Shown: piece by piece, positions 32,978-41,213 of the stretch
How positions within the stretch are numbered: the stretch's first letter is position 1
Layout: each line of letters starts with the position of its first letter
Assembly (NCBI GenBank): GCA_964521715.1
Contig: CAZFSS010000017.1
Coordinates: 13,740-77,739, forward strand
Reading direction: 5' to 3'
Origin: DAOVRD01 sp964521715
GTDB lineage: Bacteria; Planctomycetota; Brocadiia; SM23-32
Length of the DNA: 64,000 nucleotides
Translations under genes and position numbers: made by a program
Notes under the pieces: model-generated
The model's database searches: none
Seen by the model: the letters and a program-made list of their open reading frames with translations, nothing else
What the model was told of the DNA's origin: nothing

Positions 32978-33883
32978 ATGCAGCGCGCACGCAAGAGGGG
33001 GTTGATTCTCGGCGTTGTGGCCGCGCTCCTGTGGAGCCCTCACTTCGCCATGGTGCGGTCCCTTCTGCGCGGCGACGTGCCCCTGCTCGTGGCGGAGTTC
33101 TACTTCCTTCTGTTCGCGTCGCTTCTGCTGCTCCTGCTGTTGTTTCTGAGCGGCCGCCTGTCCGAGCTCTCGGTTTTCAAGCGCCGGGAGACGCACTTCC
33201 TCGTGCTCGCCGTCTCGGGCGCCTACGGTCTGGGGCTGCTGCTTGGCCTGGCGCTGGACCGGTCCTCCCTTGCTCAGGTTCGCCTCTGGTTCTACGCGGG
33301 CCCGCTGATCGTGGCGCTGCTCAGCGTGCCGGGGCGCGAGCGTGCCGACGTGAAGTTGTTCTTCGGCATCCTGATGGGGTTCTTCGGCTGCATAATGATC
33401 GTGCGGGGGGAGACGGCCGGCTCCCTGGCCCTCAGCATGCGGGCCGTCGGGGCGGCCGCTTGCTGGGCTGCCTTCTCCATGCTGGCCCGGCCGCTCGTCC
33501 GCGAGGAGAATGCCCTCCCCGTGGCGGCCGTGGTGTGCCTGATCGGCGCCGCCTGCCTGCTGGTCACGTGTCTAAGCATGGGGCGGAGCATCTTCGCCGT
33601 CCGGCCAGCGCACCTGTGGACGGCCGCCGTCACCGGCGCGTTCACCGTCGGCCTGATGATGGTCTTCTGGCTGAAGTGCGTCGGCAGCGTGGAAGTGGCG
33701 CTGGCCGCCCCGCTCTGGTACCTGGGGCTCGCGTTCGGCATCGTCTGGTCCCTGCGCACCGGCGCGGACGTTGAGGGCTGGTGGGCGTTCGGCGGGGTCG
33801 TGCTCATCCTGCTCGGCCTGCACACCGCCTACTCCGGCCGGCGCGGCGGCGCCATGACTCTGGGCGACGTCATCCGGGGCTGA
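32978..33883 (+). CDS. EamA-family (DMT superfamily) membrane transporter
   Basis: A 301-residue inner-membrane protein with about ten hydrophobic helices in two EamA-like halves (about 8-140 and 155-290). The first half starts LILGVVAALLWSPHFAMVR, the usual opening of drug/metabolite transporters, and a helix such as LFFGILMGFFGCIMIV closes it. Substrates of this family include amino acids and other metabolites; none can be assigned here. ATG 32978 has GAAGAGG upstream and follows the promoter at a normal distance; the frame is open another 85 codons upstream, which would overlap the divergent gene and is not used. It is monocistronic. Confidence 0.85.
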   Translation: MQRARKRGLILGVVAALLWSPHFAMVRSLLRGDVPLLVAEFYFLLFASLLLLLLLFLSGRLSELSVFKRRETHFLVLAVSGAYGLGLLLGLALDRSSLAQVRLWFYAGPLIVALLSVPGRERADVKLFFGILMGFFGCIMIVRGETAGSLALSMRAVGAAACWAAFSMLARPLVREENALPVAAVVCLIGAACLLVTCLSMGRSIFAVRPAHLWTAAVTGAFTVGLMMVFWLKCVGSVEVALAAPLWYLGLAFGIVWSLRTGADVEGWWAFGGVVLILLGLHTAYSGRRGGAMTLGDVIRG

Positions 33884-33960
33884 CGGCGCGTCGCCGCGTT
33901 CTGTCTTGCCGGTTCCTCAGCCGCGCCGCGATCGCGCCCGATGCGGCGTCCGGTCTGCCG

Positions 33961-34818
33961 TCAACCGGTCCTCAAGAGCTGGCGGACTGCGGCCAGGTTG
34001 CGGCGGTCGGCTTCGACGGATTCCCACGGCGTCTCCAGGATCAGCGGCAGCGCCGACAGGGCGGGGTGGTTGAGAAGGTTCGCCAGCCCGCGCCTGCCGA
34101 TCGTGCCCCGGCCGATGTGCTCGTGCCGGTCCCGCCTGCTGCCGGGCGCGTCCCGGGAATCGTTGACGTGCAGCAGCCGGAGCGCGTCTAGCCCGACTGC
34201 GCCGTCAACGTCCCGCACGAGCCGGTCCACTTCGCTCCCATCCCGGAAGTCATAGCCCGCCCCGAACGCGTGGCAGGTGTCCACGGCGATGCCGACCCGC
34301 GCGCCGGGGACCGCCGAGGCGAGCCGTTCGATAAGGGCACCCAGGCGCCCGAAGTCGCCCCCCGGGCCGTGTTCCGAGGCCGTGCCCTCCAGGAGCACGG
34401 GCACGTCGGCCGCCGCCCGCTCCAGCGCGGAGGCGATGGCCTGTGCGGCCCGTTCGATGCCCCAGGCCGGCGGCTTGCCCTTGTGGCTGCCGGGGTGGAG
34501 CACGTAATAGTCGGCCCGCATGTCGGCCGCCGCTTCGAGTTCGGCGGCCAGGCGCCGGATGCTGCGCGCGAGGACGCCCCGGTCGGCGGAGCACGGGTTG
34601 ATGAGGTAGCACGAGTGGACGAAGAGGGGCGCCAGGTCGGCCCGCGCGCGGGCGTCGCGCAAGCGTGCGAAAGCCGCAGCGTCACGCTCCTGGAGGCGCC
34701 AGCCGCGCGGGTTGCCCGCGAAGAGTTGCAGCGCCGTGCAGCCGCGCTCCAGGGCGCGCCCGACGGCCCTGTCGAGCCCGCCTTCAACCGAAACGTGGAA
34801 ACCGATCCGTCGGCCCAT
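33961..34818 (-). CDS. nfo: Endonuclease IV (AP endonuclease)
   Basis: A 285-residue TIM-barrel endonuclease IV that cuts DNA 5' to abasic sites. It begins RRIGFHVSVEGGLDRAVGRA and has the zinc ligands of the family: His in FVHSCYLINP and YVLHPGSHKG, Glu in VLLEGTASEHGPG, Asp-His in VDTCHAFGAGYD, His in LHVNDSRDAPGSRRDRHEHI and the terminal Glu in LILETPW. All nine family ligand positions appear present. ATG at 34818 is used because the product then starts at the conserved GFHVS region. Downstream of the EamA gene the two are convergent. Confidence 0.93.
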   Translation of the reverse strand: MGRRIGFHVSVEGGLDRAVGRALERGCTALQLFAGNPRGWRLQERDAAAFARLRDARARADLAPLFVHSCYLINPCSADRGVLARSIRRLAAELEAAADMRADYYVLHPGSHKGKPPAWGIERAAQAIASALERAAADVPVLLEGTASEHGPGGDFGRLGALIERLASAVPGARVGIAVDTCHAFGAGYDFRDGSEVDRLVRDVDGAVGLDALRLLHVNDSRDAPGSRRDRHEHIGRGTIGRRGLANLLNHPALSALPLILETPWESVEADRRNLAAVRQLLRTG

Positions 34819-34885
34819 CAGACCACCACGGAGCTTGCCCGCCGCACGGCGGGACGCGGAGGACACGGAGGACGGCATAGAGGCT

Positions 34886-34917
34886 AACCACAACGGCACG
34901 ACGAGCACAACGAACGG
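34886..34917. repeat. Intergenic repeat, family B copy 1
   Basis: A 32 bp unit starting AACCACAACGGCACGACG recurs at 49582-49613 with only two differences. The 250 bp gap between nfo and the acyl-CoA dehydrogenase gene also contains an imperfect inverted counterpart near 35029-35066 (CGTCGTGCCCGTTGTCGTTG), so the gap may form a large hairpin. No gene is seen in it. Confidence 0.65.
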
Positions 34918-35068
34918 ACGGCTACGGCGACAGAGAAGCTATGGCCGAGGATGGGGAGAAAGGCTGAAGACAACGGCACCGCGGGCAGAGCGGAACCATA
35001 GCAACGGCTGGAATCCATCTCCGGTATCGTCGTGCACGTCGTGCCCGTTGTCGTTGCTGCCGTTGCCG

Positions 35069-36802
35069 TCACTCGTAGTCGAGCAGCTCGGGCATGCGGT
35101 CAAGGTAGGTGCGGCTGCCGCTCGTCACCTGATCGCGGCGCATCCTGACCCCCGGCAGCACCTCGCTGATGTAGTTCTCTGCGAGGGCCGCCTTGTGCTC
35201 CGACCGCATGGCCGGCTCAAGCAGCAGGTAGCCGTTGTAGATGATGGTGGCTGCTTCGACGAGCTTCGCCGCGTGCAGGTCGCGGAAACCGCCGTCCTGC
35301 TTGTTGGCGTAATCGACTGCTTCGCGCAGCCGCGCCCGAGCGCCTTCGAGGGCCTCGAGGTGCGAGGCGTCCGCGCCGGCCTGGGCGAGCCGCGCGTGCA
35401 TCTCGCCGTAACGGTCCTCGAACGTCCCCTTGAGGACGTAGCCGATGGCGGCGTTGTGCTGGATCTGCGTCGTGCCTTCGTAGATGGTGGTGATGCGGGC
35501 GTCGCGGTAGAGGCGCTCGACCTCGTAGTCGCGCATGTAGCCGCTGCCGGCCAGCACCTGGAGGGCGTCGTAGGCCACCTCGTTGCACGTCTCGGTGGCG
35601 TAGTACTTGGCGACGGGCGTGAGAGCGCGGGCGAGGGTCGTCCAGTGCCGCTCCTGCTTCGCGAGCTCCTCCCCGTTGGGCAGGGAGCTGAGCTCGCCGC
35701 TCTTCTTCAGGCGCTCGATGTTCTCGGCCATGTCGACCGCGATGGCCGTGTCGTACATGAGCAGTCGCGAGGTCTCGACCTTCATGTGCATGTCGCCCAG
35801 CATCTGGCGCACGGCGGGGAACTGGCGGATGGGGCGGCCGAACTGCTCCCGGTCGGCCGCGTACTGGAGCGCCTCTTCGAGCGCCGCCTGCGCGATGCCG
35901 ACGCCCTGGGCCGCGATGGCGAGCCGCGCTCCGTTCATCAGCGCCAGCACGTAGGTCGAGAGGCCGCGCTTGCGCTGGCCGATAAGGCGCGCCGGTGCGT
36001 CCTTGAACTGAAGCTCGCACGTGGGCGACCCGTGGATGCCCAGCTTCTCCTCGATGCGTCGGACCCTGACCTGCGGGCCGCTCTCGCACACGAAGACGGA
36101 CAGTCCCCGCGCGCCCTCGACCTCCGGTTCGCTGCGGGCGAGCACGAGCAGCACGTCCGCGCAGCCGTTGGTGATGAACCGCTTGACGCCGTTGAGGCGC
36201 CAGACGCCCGCCGACTCGTCGTAAGTGGCGCGCAGTTGCACGTTGGTCAGGTCGCTGCCGGCGTCGGGCTCGGTCAGCGCCATCGCGCCCGTGACGGCGC
36301 CGCTGCTGAACATGGGCAGGTACTTCGCCCTGGCCTCTTCGTCGGCGAAGTCGTTTATCGTCTCGGCGATGTCCTGCAGGCCGAACAGGTTCATCAGGCT
36401 GGCGTCGCCGCGGCTGACCAGCTCGATGGCGATCGTGTAGATGAGGACGGGCATGTTGAGCCCGCCGTACCGGCGGGGCAAGGTGAACCCCATCAGCTCG
36501 GCCTTGCGGAGTTGCTCCAGCGCCTCCCGGGTGCCCGTCGCGTAGGTAACCTTGCCGTCCTTGAAGCGGGCCTCCTCGCGGTCCACGTCCGCCGCGCGGG
36601 GAGCGATGAAATTGGCCGCAATGCCGCCCACGACCTCCAGCACGCGCCGGTAGCTGTCCATGGCGTCATCGTAGTCGGTCGGCGCGTAGTCGAACTCGGC
36701 GGCCTCCGCGTAGCCGCGCTCCTGAAGCAGGACCACCTCGCGGAGGTCTGCATTGTTCAGGAAGTCGAGGATGTCCCCGTTATCGGTCAAGAAGTTGGCC
36801 AT
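35069..36802 (-). CDS. Acyl-CoA dehydrogenase, long form
   Basis: A 577-residue FAD-dependent acyl-CoA dehydrogenase. Core phrases include GAMALTEPDAGSDLTNVQL (FAD and substrate site), GVKRFITNGCADVLLV, and the C-terminal domain phrase LAGSGYMRDYEVERLYRDARI followed by ITTIYEGTTQIQ, whose YEGT glutamate region is typical of the catalytic base in one subgroup. It is about 190 residues longer than standard 380-residue enzymes, with extra N-terminal and C-terminal helices, as in the long AidB/FadE-like group. It lies 15 bp after etfA, so ETF is its electron acceptor by context. The acyl substrate is not evident; no other beta-oxidation gene is in view. Confidence 0.92.
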   Translation of the reverse strand: MANFLTDNGDILDFLNNADLREVVLLQERGYAEAAEFDYAPTDYDDAMDSYRRVLEVVGGIAANFIAPRAADVDREEARFKDGKVTYATGTREALEQLRKAELMGFTLPRRYGGLNMPVLIYTIAIELVSRGDASLMNLFGLQDIAETINDFADEEARAKYLPMFSSGAVTGAMALTEPDAGSDLTNVQLRATYDESAGVWRLNGVKRFITNGCADVLLVLARSEPEVEGARGLSVFVCESGPQVRVRRIEEKLGIHGSPTCELQFKDAPARLIGQRKRGLSTYVLALMNGARLAIAAQGVGIAQAALEEALQYAADREQFGRPIRQFPAVRQMLGDMHMKVETSRLLMYDTAIAVDMAENIERLKKSGELSSLPNGEELAKQERHWTTLARALTPVAKYYATETCNEVAYDALQVLAGSGYMRDYEVERLYRDARITTIYEGTTQIQHNAAIGYVLKGTFEDRYGEMHARLAQAGADASHLEALEGARARLREAVDYANKQDGGFRDLHAAKLVEAATIIYNGYLLLEPAMRSEHKAALAENYISEVLPGVRMRRDQVTSGSRTYLDRMPELLDYE

Positions 36803-36817
36803 GTTCGGCTCCGACCG

Positions 36818-37840
36818 TCACTTCGCGTGTTCCTTGTAGAGGTCGATCAGCGCCGGGATCACCGCGTTCAGGTCGCCGACGATGCCGTAATGGGCGAACT
36901 GGAAGATAGGGGCGTTCGGGTCGCTGTTAATGGCGATGATCTTGCCGGACTCCTGCATGCCGGCCCGGTGCTGCACGGCTCCGCTGATGCCGCAGGCGAC
37001 GTAGAGCTTCGGCCGCACGGTGGTTCCGGTCTGGCCGACCTGGTGGGCCTTGTCGATGAAGCCCGCGTCCACGGCGGCGCGCGAGGCGCCGACCTGGCCG
37101 CCGAGCGTATCGGCCAGGCGGCGGATCAGCCCGAAGTTCTCCTTGCTGCCGACGCCGGCCCCGCCCGAGACGATGACGTTGGCCTTCTTCAGGTTGACGA
37201 GCTTCTCTGCGCGGTGCTCTTCGAGCAACTCAATGCAGAGTAGCTTGCTGTCAACGGCGCCCTCGAAGCGCCGCAGCGTTCCCGTGCGGCCGCGCTCGGC
37301 CGCGCCCATCCGCATGACGCCCTCGCGAACCGTGGCCATCTGGGGCCGCGTCTCGGGATTGACGATCGTGGCGATGATGTTGCCGCCGAAGGCCGGCCGG
37401 ATCTGGTAGAGGAGCCTGTCGTAGGTCTTTCCGCTGACCAGGTCGCGGTGCGGGCCGATCCGCAGGTCCGTGCAGTCCGCCGTCAGGCCCACCTGGAGGG
37501 CGGAAGCGACGCGCGGCGCCAGGTCGCGCCCCGTGGTCGTGGCGCCGAACAGAACGATGCCGGGCTGCGCCTCTCGGATCATCCGCGTCAGGACGTCCGC
37601 GTAGGGCAACGTCGCGTAGTGCGCCAGGGCCGGTTCGTCGGCCAGGCGCACCTCGTCGCATCCGTGCTCGAACAGCGTCTGCGCCAGCGGCTCGACCGAA
37701 TCGCCGATCAGGAACGCGCCGACCCGCCCGCCGAGCTCGGCCGCCAGTTCCGCAGCCTTACCCAGCAGTTCCAGGCTGACCTCGGCCACCCGGCCGTCCT
37801 GGACCTCGGCGAAGACGCAGACGTCTCTCGGCTCTTCCAT
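36818..37840 (-). CDS. etfA: Electron transfer flavoprotein alpha subunit
   Basis: A 340-residue ETF alpha chain. Its C-terminal FAD domain has IVSGGAGVGSKENFGLI, GGQVGASRAAVDAGF and the signature LYVACGISGAVQHRAGMQESG followed by AINSDPNAPIFQFAHYGIVG. The N-terminal domain pairs with EtfB. The chain accepts electrons from acyl-CoA dehydrogenases and passes them to ETF:quinone oxidoreductase or another partner. ATG 37840 begins the usual short N-terminus; a longer frame exists upstream but overlaps etfB. Between etfB and the dehydrogenase it forms a compact three-gene unit. Confidence 0.95.
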   Translation of the reverse strand: MEEPRDVCVFAEVQDGRVAEVSLELLGKAAELAAELGGRVGAFLIGDSVEPLAQTLFEHGCDEVRLADEPALAHYATLPYADVLTRMIREAQPGIVLFGATTTGRDLAPRVASALQVGLTADCTDLRIGPHRDLVSGKTYDRLLYQIRPAFGGNIIATIVNPETRPQMATVREGVMRMGAAERGRTGTLRRFEGAVDSKLLCIELLEEHRAEKLVNLKKANVIVSGGAGVGSKENFGLIRRLADTLGGQVGASRAAVDAGFIDKAHQVGQTGTTVRPKLYVACGISGAVQHRAGMQESGKIIAINSDPNAPIFQFAHYGIVGDLNAVIPALIDLYKEHAK

Positions 37841-37854
37841 GCTTCTCGTCCTGC

Positions 37855-38721
37855 TCAGTCGAAGATGTGTTCGTCCATCAGCTCCTGGACCAGGGCGCCG
37901 AGCCCTTCGGTGGTCGGCTCGACGCGCTTGCGTTCTTCGGATGCGAGGCGGACCCCCTCGATCTTCTTCACGCGCGTCGGGGAGCCCGGGCTGCCGATGC
38001 GTTCCGGGTCGCAGCCGGCGTCCTCGGCGTCCCACTGCTCGATCAGCAGGTCGCGCTCCCGCAGCCCGGCCGCCTGCCCGTCCGCGTCGTCGCCGAGCTC
38101 CCAGGCCGCCCTGGCCTTCTTGTATTTCATCAGCCGCTTGGCCGACGGCGGGCGCGGGTCGTTCGCGCTCGACGTCACGGTCAGCAGCGCCGGCAGCGGC
38201 CCGCGCAGCACCTCGTAGCCGTGCTCCAGACCTCGCCTCACAACGATGCCGTCCGGACCGATCTCGCGGATCTCTTCGACGTAGGTGAACTGGGGCAGGC
38301 CGAGCTTCTCTGCCAACTGCGGCCCGATCTGCGCCGTGTCGCCGTCAATGGCCTGCCGGCCGCAGAGCACCAGGTCGGGCTCGCCGATCTGCCGGATGGC
38401 GCAGCTCAGGGCGTAGGACGTGGCCAGCGTGTCGGAGCCGGCCAGGCGCTTATCGGTCAGAAGCACGGCCCGGTCGGCGCCGCGGTAGAGGCATTGGCGC
38501 AGCTCGTTGGCGGCGGAGGGCCCGCCCATCGTCAGGACGGTCACGCGCCCTCCGTGCGCCTCCTTGACCTGGAGGGCCATTTCGAGCGCGTTCAGGTCTT
38601 CCGGGTTGACGATGGCGGGCAGGGCGGCGCGGTTCACCGTGCCGTCCTCCTTCATGGCCTCGCCGGTCAGGTTCTCCGTGTCCGGGACCTGTTTGACGCA
38701 AACGACTATCTGGTAAGCCAC
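37855..38721 (-). CDS. etfB: Electron transfer flavoprotein beta subunit
   Basis: A 288-residue ETF beta chain, binding AMP and supporting the FAD of EtfA. It begins MAYQIVVCVKQVPDTENLTG-like (start codon GTG) and has the signatures EDLNALEMALQVKE, RGADRAVLLTD and DLVLCGRQAIDGDTAQIGP, the last being the AMP-binding loop. The presence of the short N-terminal NPEDLNALE motif is common to both ordinary and bifurcating ETFs; no bifurcation partner is adjacent, so an ordinary role with the dehydrogenase is preferred. It heads the etfB-etfA-dehydrogenase operon. Confidence 0.95.
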   Translation of the reverse strand: MAYQIVVCVKQVPDTENLTGEAMKEDGTVNRAALPAIVNPEDLNALEMALQVKEAHGGRVTVLTMGGPSAANELRQCLYRGADRAVLLTDKRLAGSDTLATSYALSCAIRQIGEPDLVLCGRQAIDGDTAQIGPQLAEKLGLPQFTYVEEIREIGPDGIVVRRGLEHGYEVLRGPLPALLTVTSSANDPRPPSAKRLMKYKKARAAWELGDDADGQAAGLRERDLLIEQWDAEDAGCDPERIGSPGSPTRVKKIEGVRLASEERKRVEPTTEGLGALVQELMDEHIFD

Positions 38722-38832
38722 CTTGCTTCCCGCCGTTGCTGGTCAGGTCCTGAGCCGAGCCGCCTCAAGGGCGTGCGGGCCGCCCGCCTGCGCCCCCGGC
38801 GGGGCCCGTCAACGCGCGGCGCCGCTCGGTTG

Positions 38833-38862
38833 ACTATAGTGAAGGAGGGCCGCCGCCTTCAA
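38833..38862 (-). promoter_or_regulatory. Candidate promoter of etfB-etfA-acyl-CoA dehydrogenase
   Basis: Minus-strand TTGAAG (38862-38857), 18 bp, TATAGT (38838-38833), 112 bp upstream of the etfB GTG and downstream of the cold-shock gene's hairpin. Confidence 0.45.
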
Positions 38863-38891
38863 GCAAAAGCGACGCGGGCGCCGTACACAGA

Positions 38892-38923
38892 AGCCCGGCC
38901 CCCTGCGAATGAGGAGCCGGGCT
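38892..38923 (-). terminator. Hairpin after the cold-shock gene, likely terminator
   Basis: AGCCCGGC (38892-38899) and GCCGGGCT (38916-38923) form a perfect 8 bp stem with a 16 nt loop, 23 bp beyond the cold-shock stop codon on the minus strand. The tract after the stem is TTCTGTGT, so there is no strong T run and termination may be partial, leaving some read-through towards etfB. Confidence 0.5.
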
Positions 38924-38946
38924 GGATTGTCCCTGTCGCTGACGGA

Positions 38947-39153
38947 TCACAGACGCTGCACGTTGACTGCGCGCAGGCCCTTGTCTCCTTGTGATATCTC
39001 GAAACTGACGCGATCTCCTTCCTCCAGCGTCTTGAAGCCCTCCATCTGCACCGAGGTGTAGTGGACGAACACGTCTTCACCGGAGTCGTCCTGCTCGATG
39101 AAGCCGTAGCCCTTCCTGTTGTCGAACCACTTTACGACGCCTTCAGGACACAC
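38947..39153 (-). CDS. Cold-shock-domain protein (CspA family)
   Basis: A 68-residue single cold-shock domain, an RNA and single-strand DNA chaperone. RNP1 is GYGFIEQDD and RNP2 is DVFVHYTSV; it begins VCPEGVVKWFDNRKGYGF-like (GVVKWFDN). The start is GTG at 39153, chosen because AAGGAG lies 9 nt upstream and the product then has the normal length; larger in-frame extensions cover the promoter. The message would have a leader of about 85 nt, as is common for cold-shock genes whose mRNA folding is temperature dependent. Promoter at 39244-39273 is nearly consensus. Confidence 0.9.
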   Translation of the reverse strand: MCPEGVVKWFDNRKGYGFIEQDDSGEDVFVHYTSVQMEGFKTLEEGDRVSFEISQGDKGLRAVNVQRL

Positions 39154-39243
39154 TTCGCGCAACTCCTTGGGCCGCAGTACACGATGGCGCTGACCTCGCC
39201 CGCAGCTCGCGACGGCAGCGCCGTTGTCCAACAAATGCGCCAC

Positions 39244-39273
39244 AATATAGGCGTAAAGCGCCCTCTTTGTCAA
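39244..39273 (-). promoter_or_regulatory. Strong sigma-70-like promoter of the cold-shock gene
   Basis: Minus-strand TTGACA (39273-39268), 18 bp, TATATT (39249-39244): a perfect -35 and a 5 of 6 -10. The 308 bp stretch 39154-39461 holds only this promoter, the leader of the cold-shock message and the divergent GH2 promoter; no gene is seen in it. Confidence 0.65.
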
Positions 39274-39376
39274 GCACCCGTCCCTCGCCACGATGTAGTG
39301 CGCTTGGTGCGGACCTGCTTGCGGCGCCGGGCGCGATGCCAGCCCCGGCCCGGGGCCGCGAAGGGGCGCGCGTGCG

Positions 39377-39405
39377 TTGACAGCCGCGCCTGTCTGGCCT
39401 ACAGT
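39377..39405 (+). promoter_or_regulatory. Sigma-70-like promoter of the GH2-lipoprotein operon
   Basis: TTGACA (39377-39382), 17 bp, TACAGT (39400-39405). Transcription would begin near 39412, so a TTG codon at 39414 would be leaderless, while the TTG at 39462 has a proper GGAGGGAGG site; this favours the latter as the start. Confidence 0.6.
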
Positions 39406-39461
39406 ACGGCCGTTTGCCCCGGGATTCGGCCCGGCGAAAGACTCCGGACGGAGGGAGGACG

Positions 39462-41213
39462 TTGCAGGACATACCCAGGCCTGAGCATCCGCGTCCCGAC
39501 CTGCGCAGGGACGACGGCTGGTGGACCAACCTGAACGGGACGTGGCAATTCGAGATCGACCGCAGCCGCTCGGGCGAGGAGCGGGGCTACGCAAGCGGGC
39601 GCGAGCTGGCCGCGCAGATCATCGTGCCGTTCTGCCCCGAGAGCCGGCTCTCCGGCGTCGGCGACCGTGACTTCATGGACTCGGTCTGGTACCGCCGCTT
39701 CGTCGAAGTGCCGGAACGCTGGCAGGGGCGGCGCGTCTTGCTGCACGTCGGCGCGTGCGACTATCTGACCACGGTCTGGCTGAACGGCAGGCGCGTCGGC
39801 GATCATGAGGGCGGCTACACGCCGATGGCCGTCGAGCTGACCGACGCGATCAAGGGCGACGGCCGCGATGAACTCGTCGTGCGGGCCGTCGACGACATTC
39901 GGAACCTGGCCGCGCCGCGCGGCAAGCAGTGCCCGCGCTACGAGTCCTTCGGCTGCCTCTACACAAGGACCACGGGCATCTGGCAGACCGTCTGGCTGGA
40001 AGCGGTGCCGCTTGCATACGTGCGCGACGTGCGCGTGTGGCCCGACCTGGACAACGGGGCCTTCGCCGTGGAAGTGCACGTGGAAGGCTCGGGCGGCTTC
40101 TGCGGCTCCGTCGCGGCGCTGGCGGACGGGGAGCGCCTGGCGCGTCGGGACTTCCGCGGCCGGGGCCCCGCGTGTGTTCGCCTTCAACTTGATCTGCCCG
40201 AGGCCCGAGCCTGGTCGCCGGCCGATCCGTTCCTCTACGAGATCGTTGTGGACCTGGAAGGGGAGGGCGGCCCCGACCGCGTGCACGCATGGGCCGGCCT
40301 GCGCAAGTTCCACGCCGGAGGGAACCGCTTCCATCTCAACAACGAGCCCATCTTCCTGCGCACGGTGCTGGACCAGGGCTTCTACCCCGACGGCATCTAC
40401 ACGGCGCCGTCGCTGGACGCATTCGACGCGGACATCAAGGCGTCGCTCTCGTTCGGCTTCAACGGCGCCCGCCTCCACCAGAAAGTCTTCGAGCCGGCGT
40501 TCCTGCACGCCTGCGACCGCATGGGGTATCTGGTCTTCGGCGAGTTCGCGGACTGGGGCTACGACTTCGCGGACCCGCGTTTCGTCCAGCGCCTGCTCAG
40601 CCAGTGGACGGAGGCGCTTGCCCGCGACGTGAACCATCCCGCCATCATCGGCTGGTGCCCGCTGAATGAGACCATGCAGGCCGGTGCCGCGCCCTACGGG
40701 GAATGGGCGACGCGGCGGCTCTACCGCATGACCAAGGCCGTCGACCCGTCGCGCCCGATGGTCGACGCGTCGGGCTACTTCCACTTCGAGACGGACGTGT
40801 GGGACTGCCACAACTACAGCCAGGACGTCGAGGGATTCGCCGCGGCTTTTGAGCCGCTGGCGCGCGGCGACTGGGCCGCCGCCTTCACGAACACGGATCG
40901 GCAGCTCCCCTATGACGGCACGAAGCCGTACTTCGTCAGCGAGTACGGCGGCATCGCATGGGTGGAGGACAGGGCGGCGCAAGGCGCGTGGGGCTACGGC
41001 GACAGACCCCGCAGCCGCGAGGAGTTCCTCGCCCGGTTCCGCGGCCTGACGGAGGCGCTGCTGGGCAACCCGGGCGTGGCCGGTTTCTGCTACACGCAAC
41101 TGACGGACGTCGAGCAGGAGATCAACGGCCTGATGACCTACGACCGCCGGCCCAAGTTCCCGCCGGGGCAGATTGCCGCGATCGTCGGCCGGAGGGCCGC
41201 CGTGGAAGGATGA
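39462..41213 (+). CDS. Glycoside hydrolase family 2 enzyme (beta-galactosidase/beta-glucuronidase type)
   Basis: A 583-residue GH2 enzyme with the usual order: jelly-roll sugar-binding domain (about 1-165, with WYRRFVEVPERWQGRRVLLH), immunoglobulin-like domain, and TIM barrel. The acid/base glutamate is in GWCPLNETMQ (Glu403) and the nucleophile in YFVSEYGGIAW (Glu494). It is at the short end for the family, with no extra C-terminal domains and no signal peptide, so it should be cytoplasmic. The exact glycoside (galactoside, glucuronide or mannoside) cannot be read. TTG at 39462 was chosen for its GGAGG ribosome-binding site. Its TGA overlaps the ATG of the next gene by 4 bp. Confidence 0.88.
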   Translation: MQDIPRPEHPRPDLRRDDGWWTNLNGTWQFEIDRSRSGEERGYASGRELAAQIIVPFCPESRLSGVGDRDFMDSVWYRRFVEVPERWQGRRVLLHVGACDYLTTVWLNGRRVGDHEGGYTPMAVELTDAIKGDGRDELVVRAVDDIRNLAAPRGKQCPRYESFGCLYTRTTGIWQTVWLEAVPLAYVRDVRVWPDLDNGAFAVEVHVEGSGGFCGSVAALADGERLARRDFRGRGPACVRLQLDLPEARAWSPADPFLYEIVVDLEGEGGPDRVHAWAGLRKFHAGGNRFHLNNEPIFLRTVLDQGFYPDGIYTAPSLDAFDADIKASLSFGFNGARLHQKVFEPAFLHACDRMGYLVFGEFADWGYDFADPRFVQRLLSQWTEALARDVNHPAIIGWCPLNETMQAGAAPYGEWATRRLYRMTKAVDPSRPMVDASGYFHFETDVWDCHNYSQDVEGFAAAFEPLARGDWAAAFTNTDRQLPYDGTKPYFVSEYGGIAWVEDRAAQGAWGYGDRPRSREEFLARFRGLTEALLGNPGVAGFCYTQLTDVEQEINGLMTYDRRPKFPPGQIAAIVGRRAAVEG

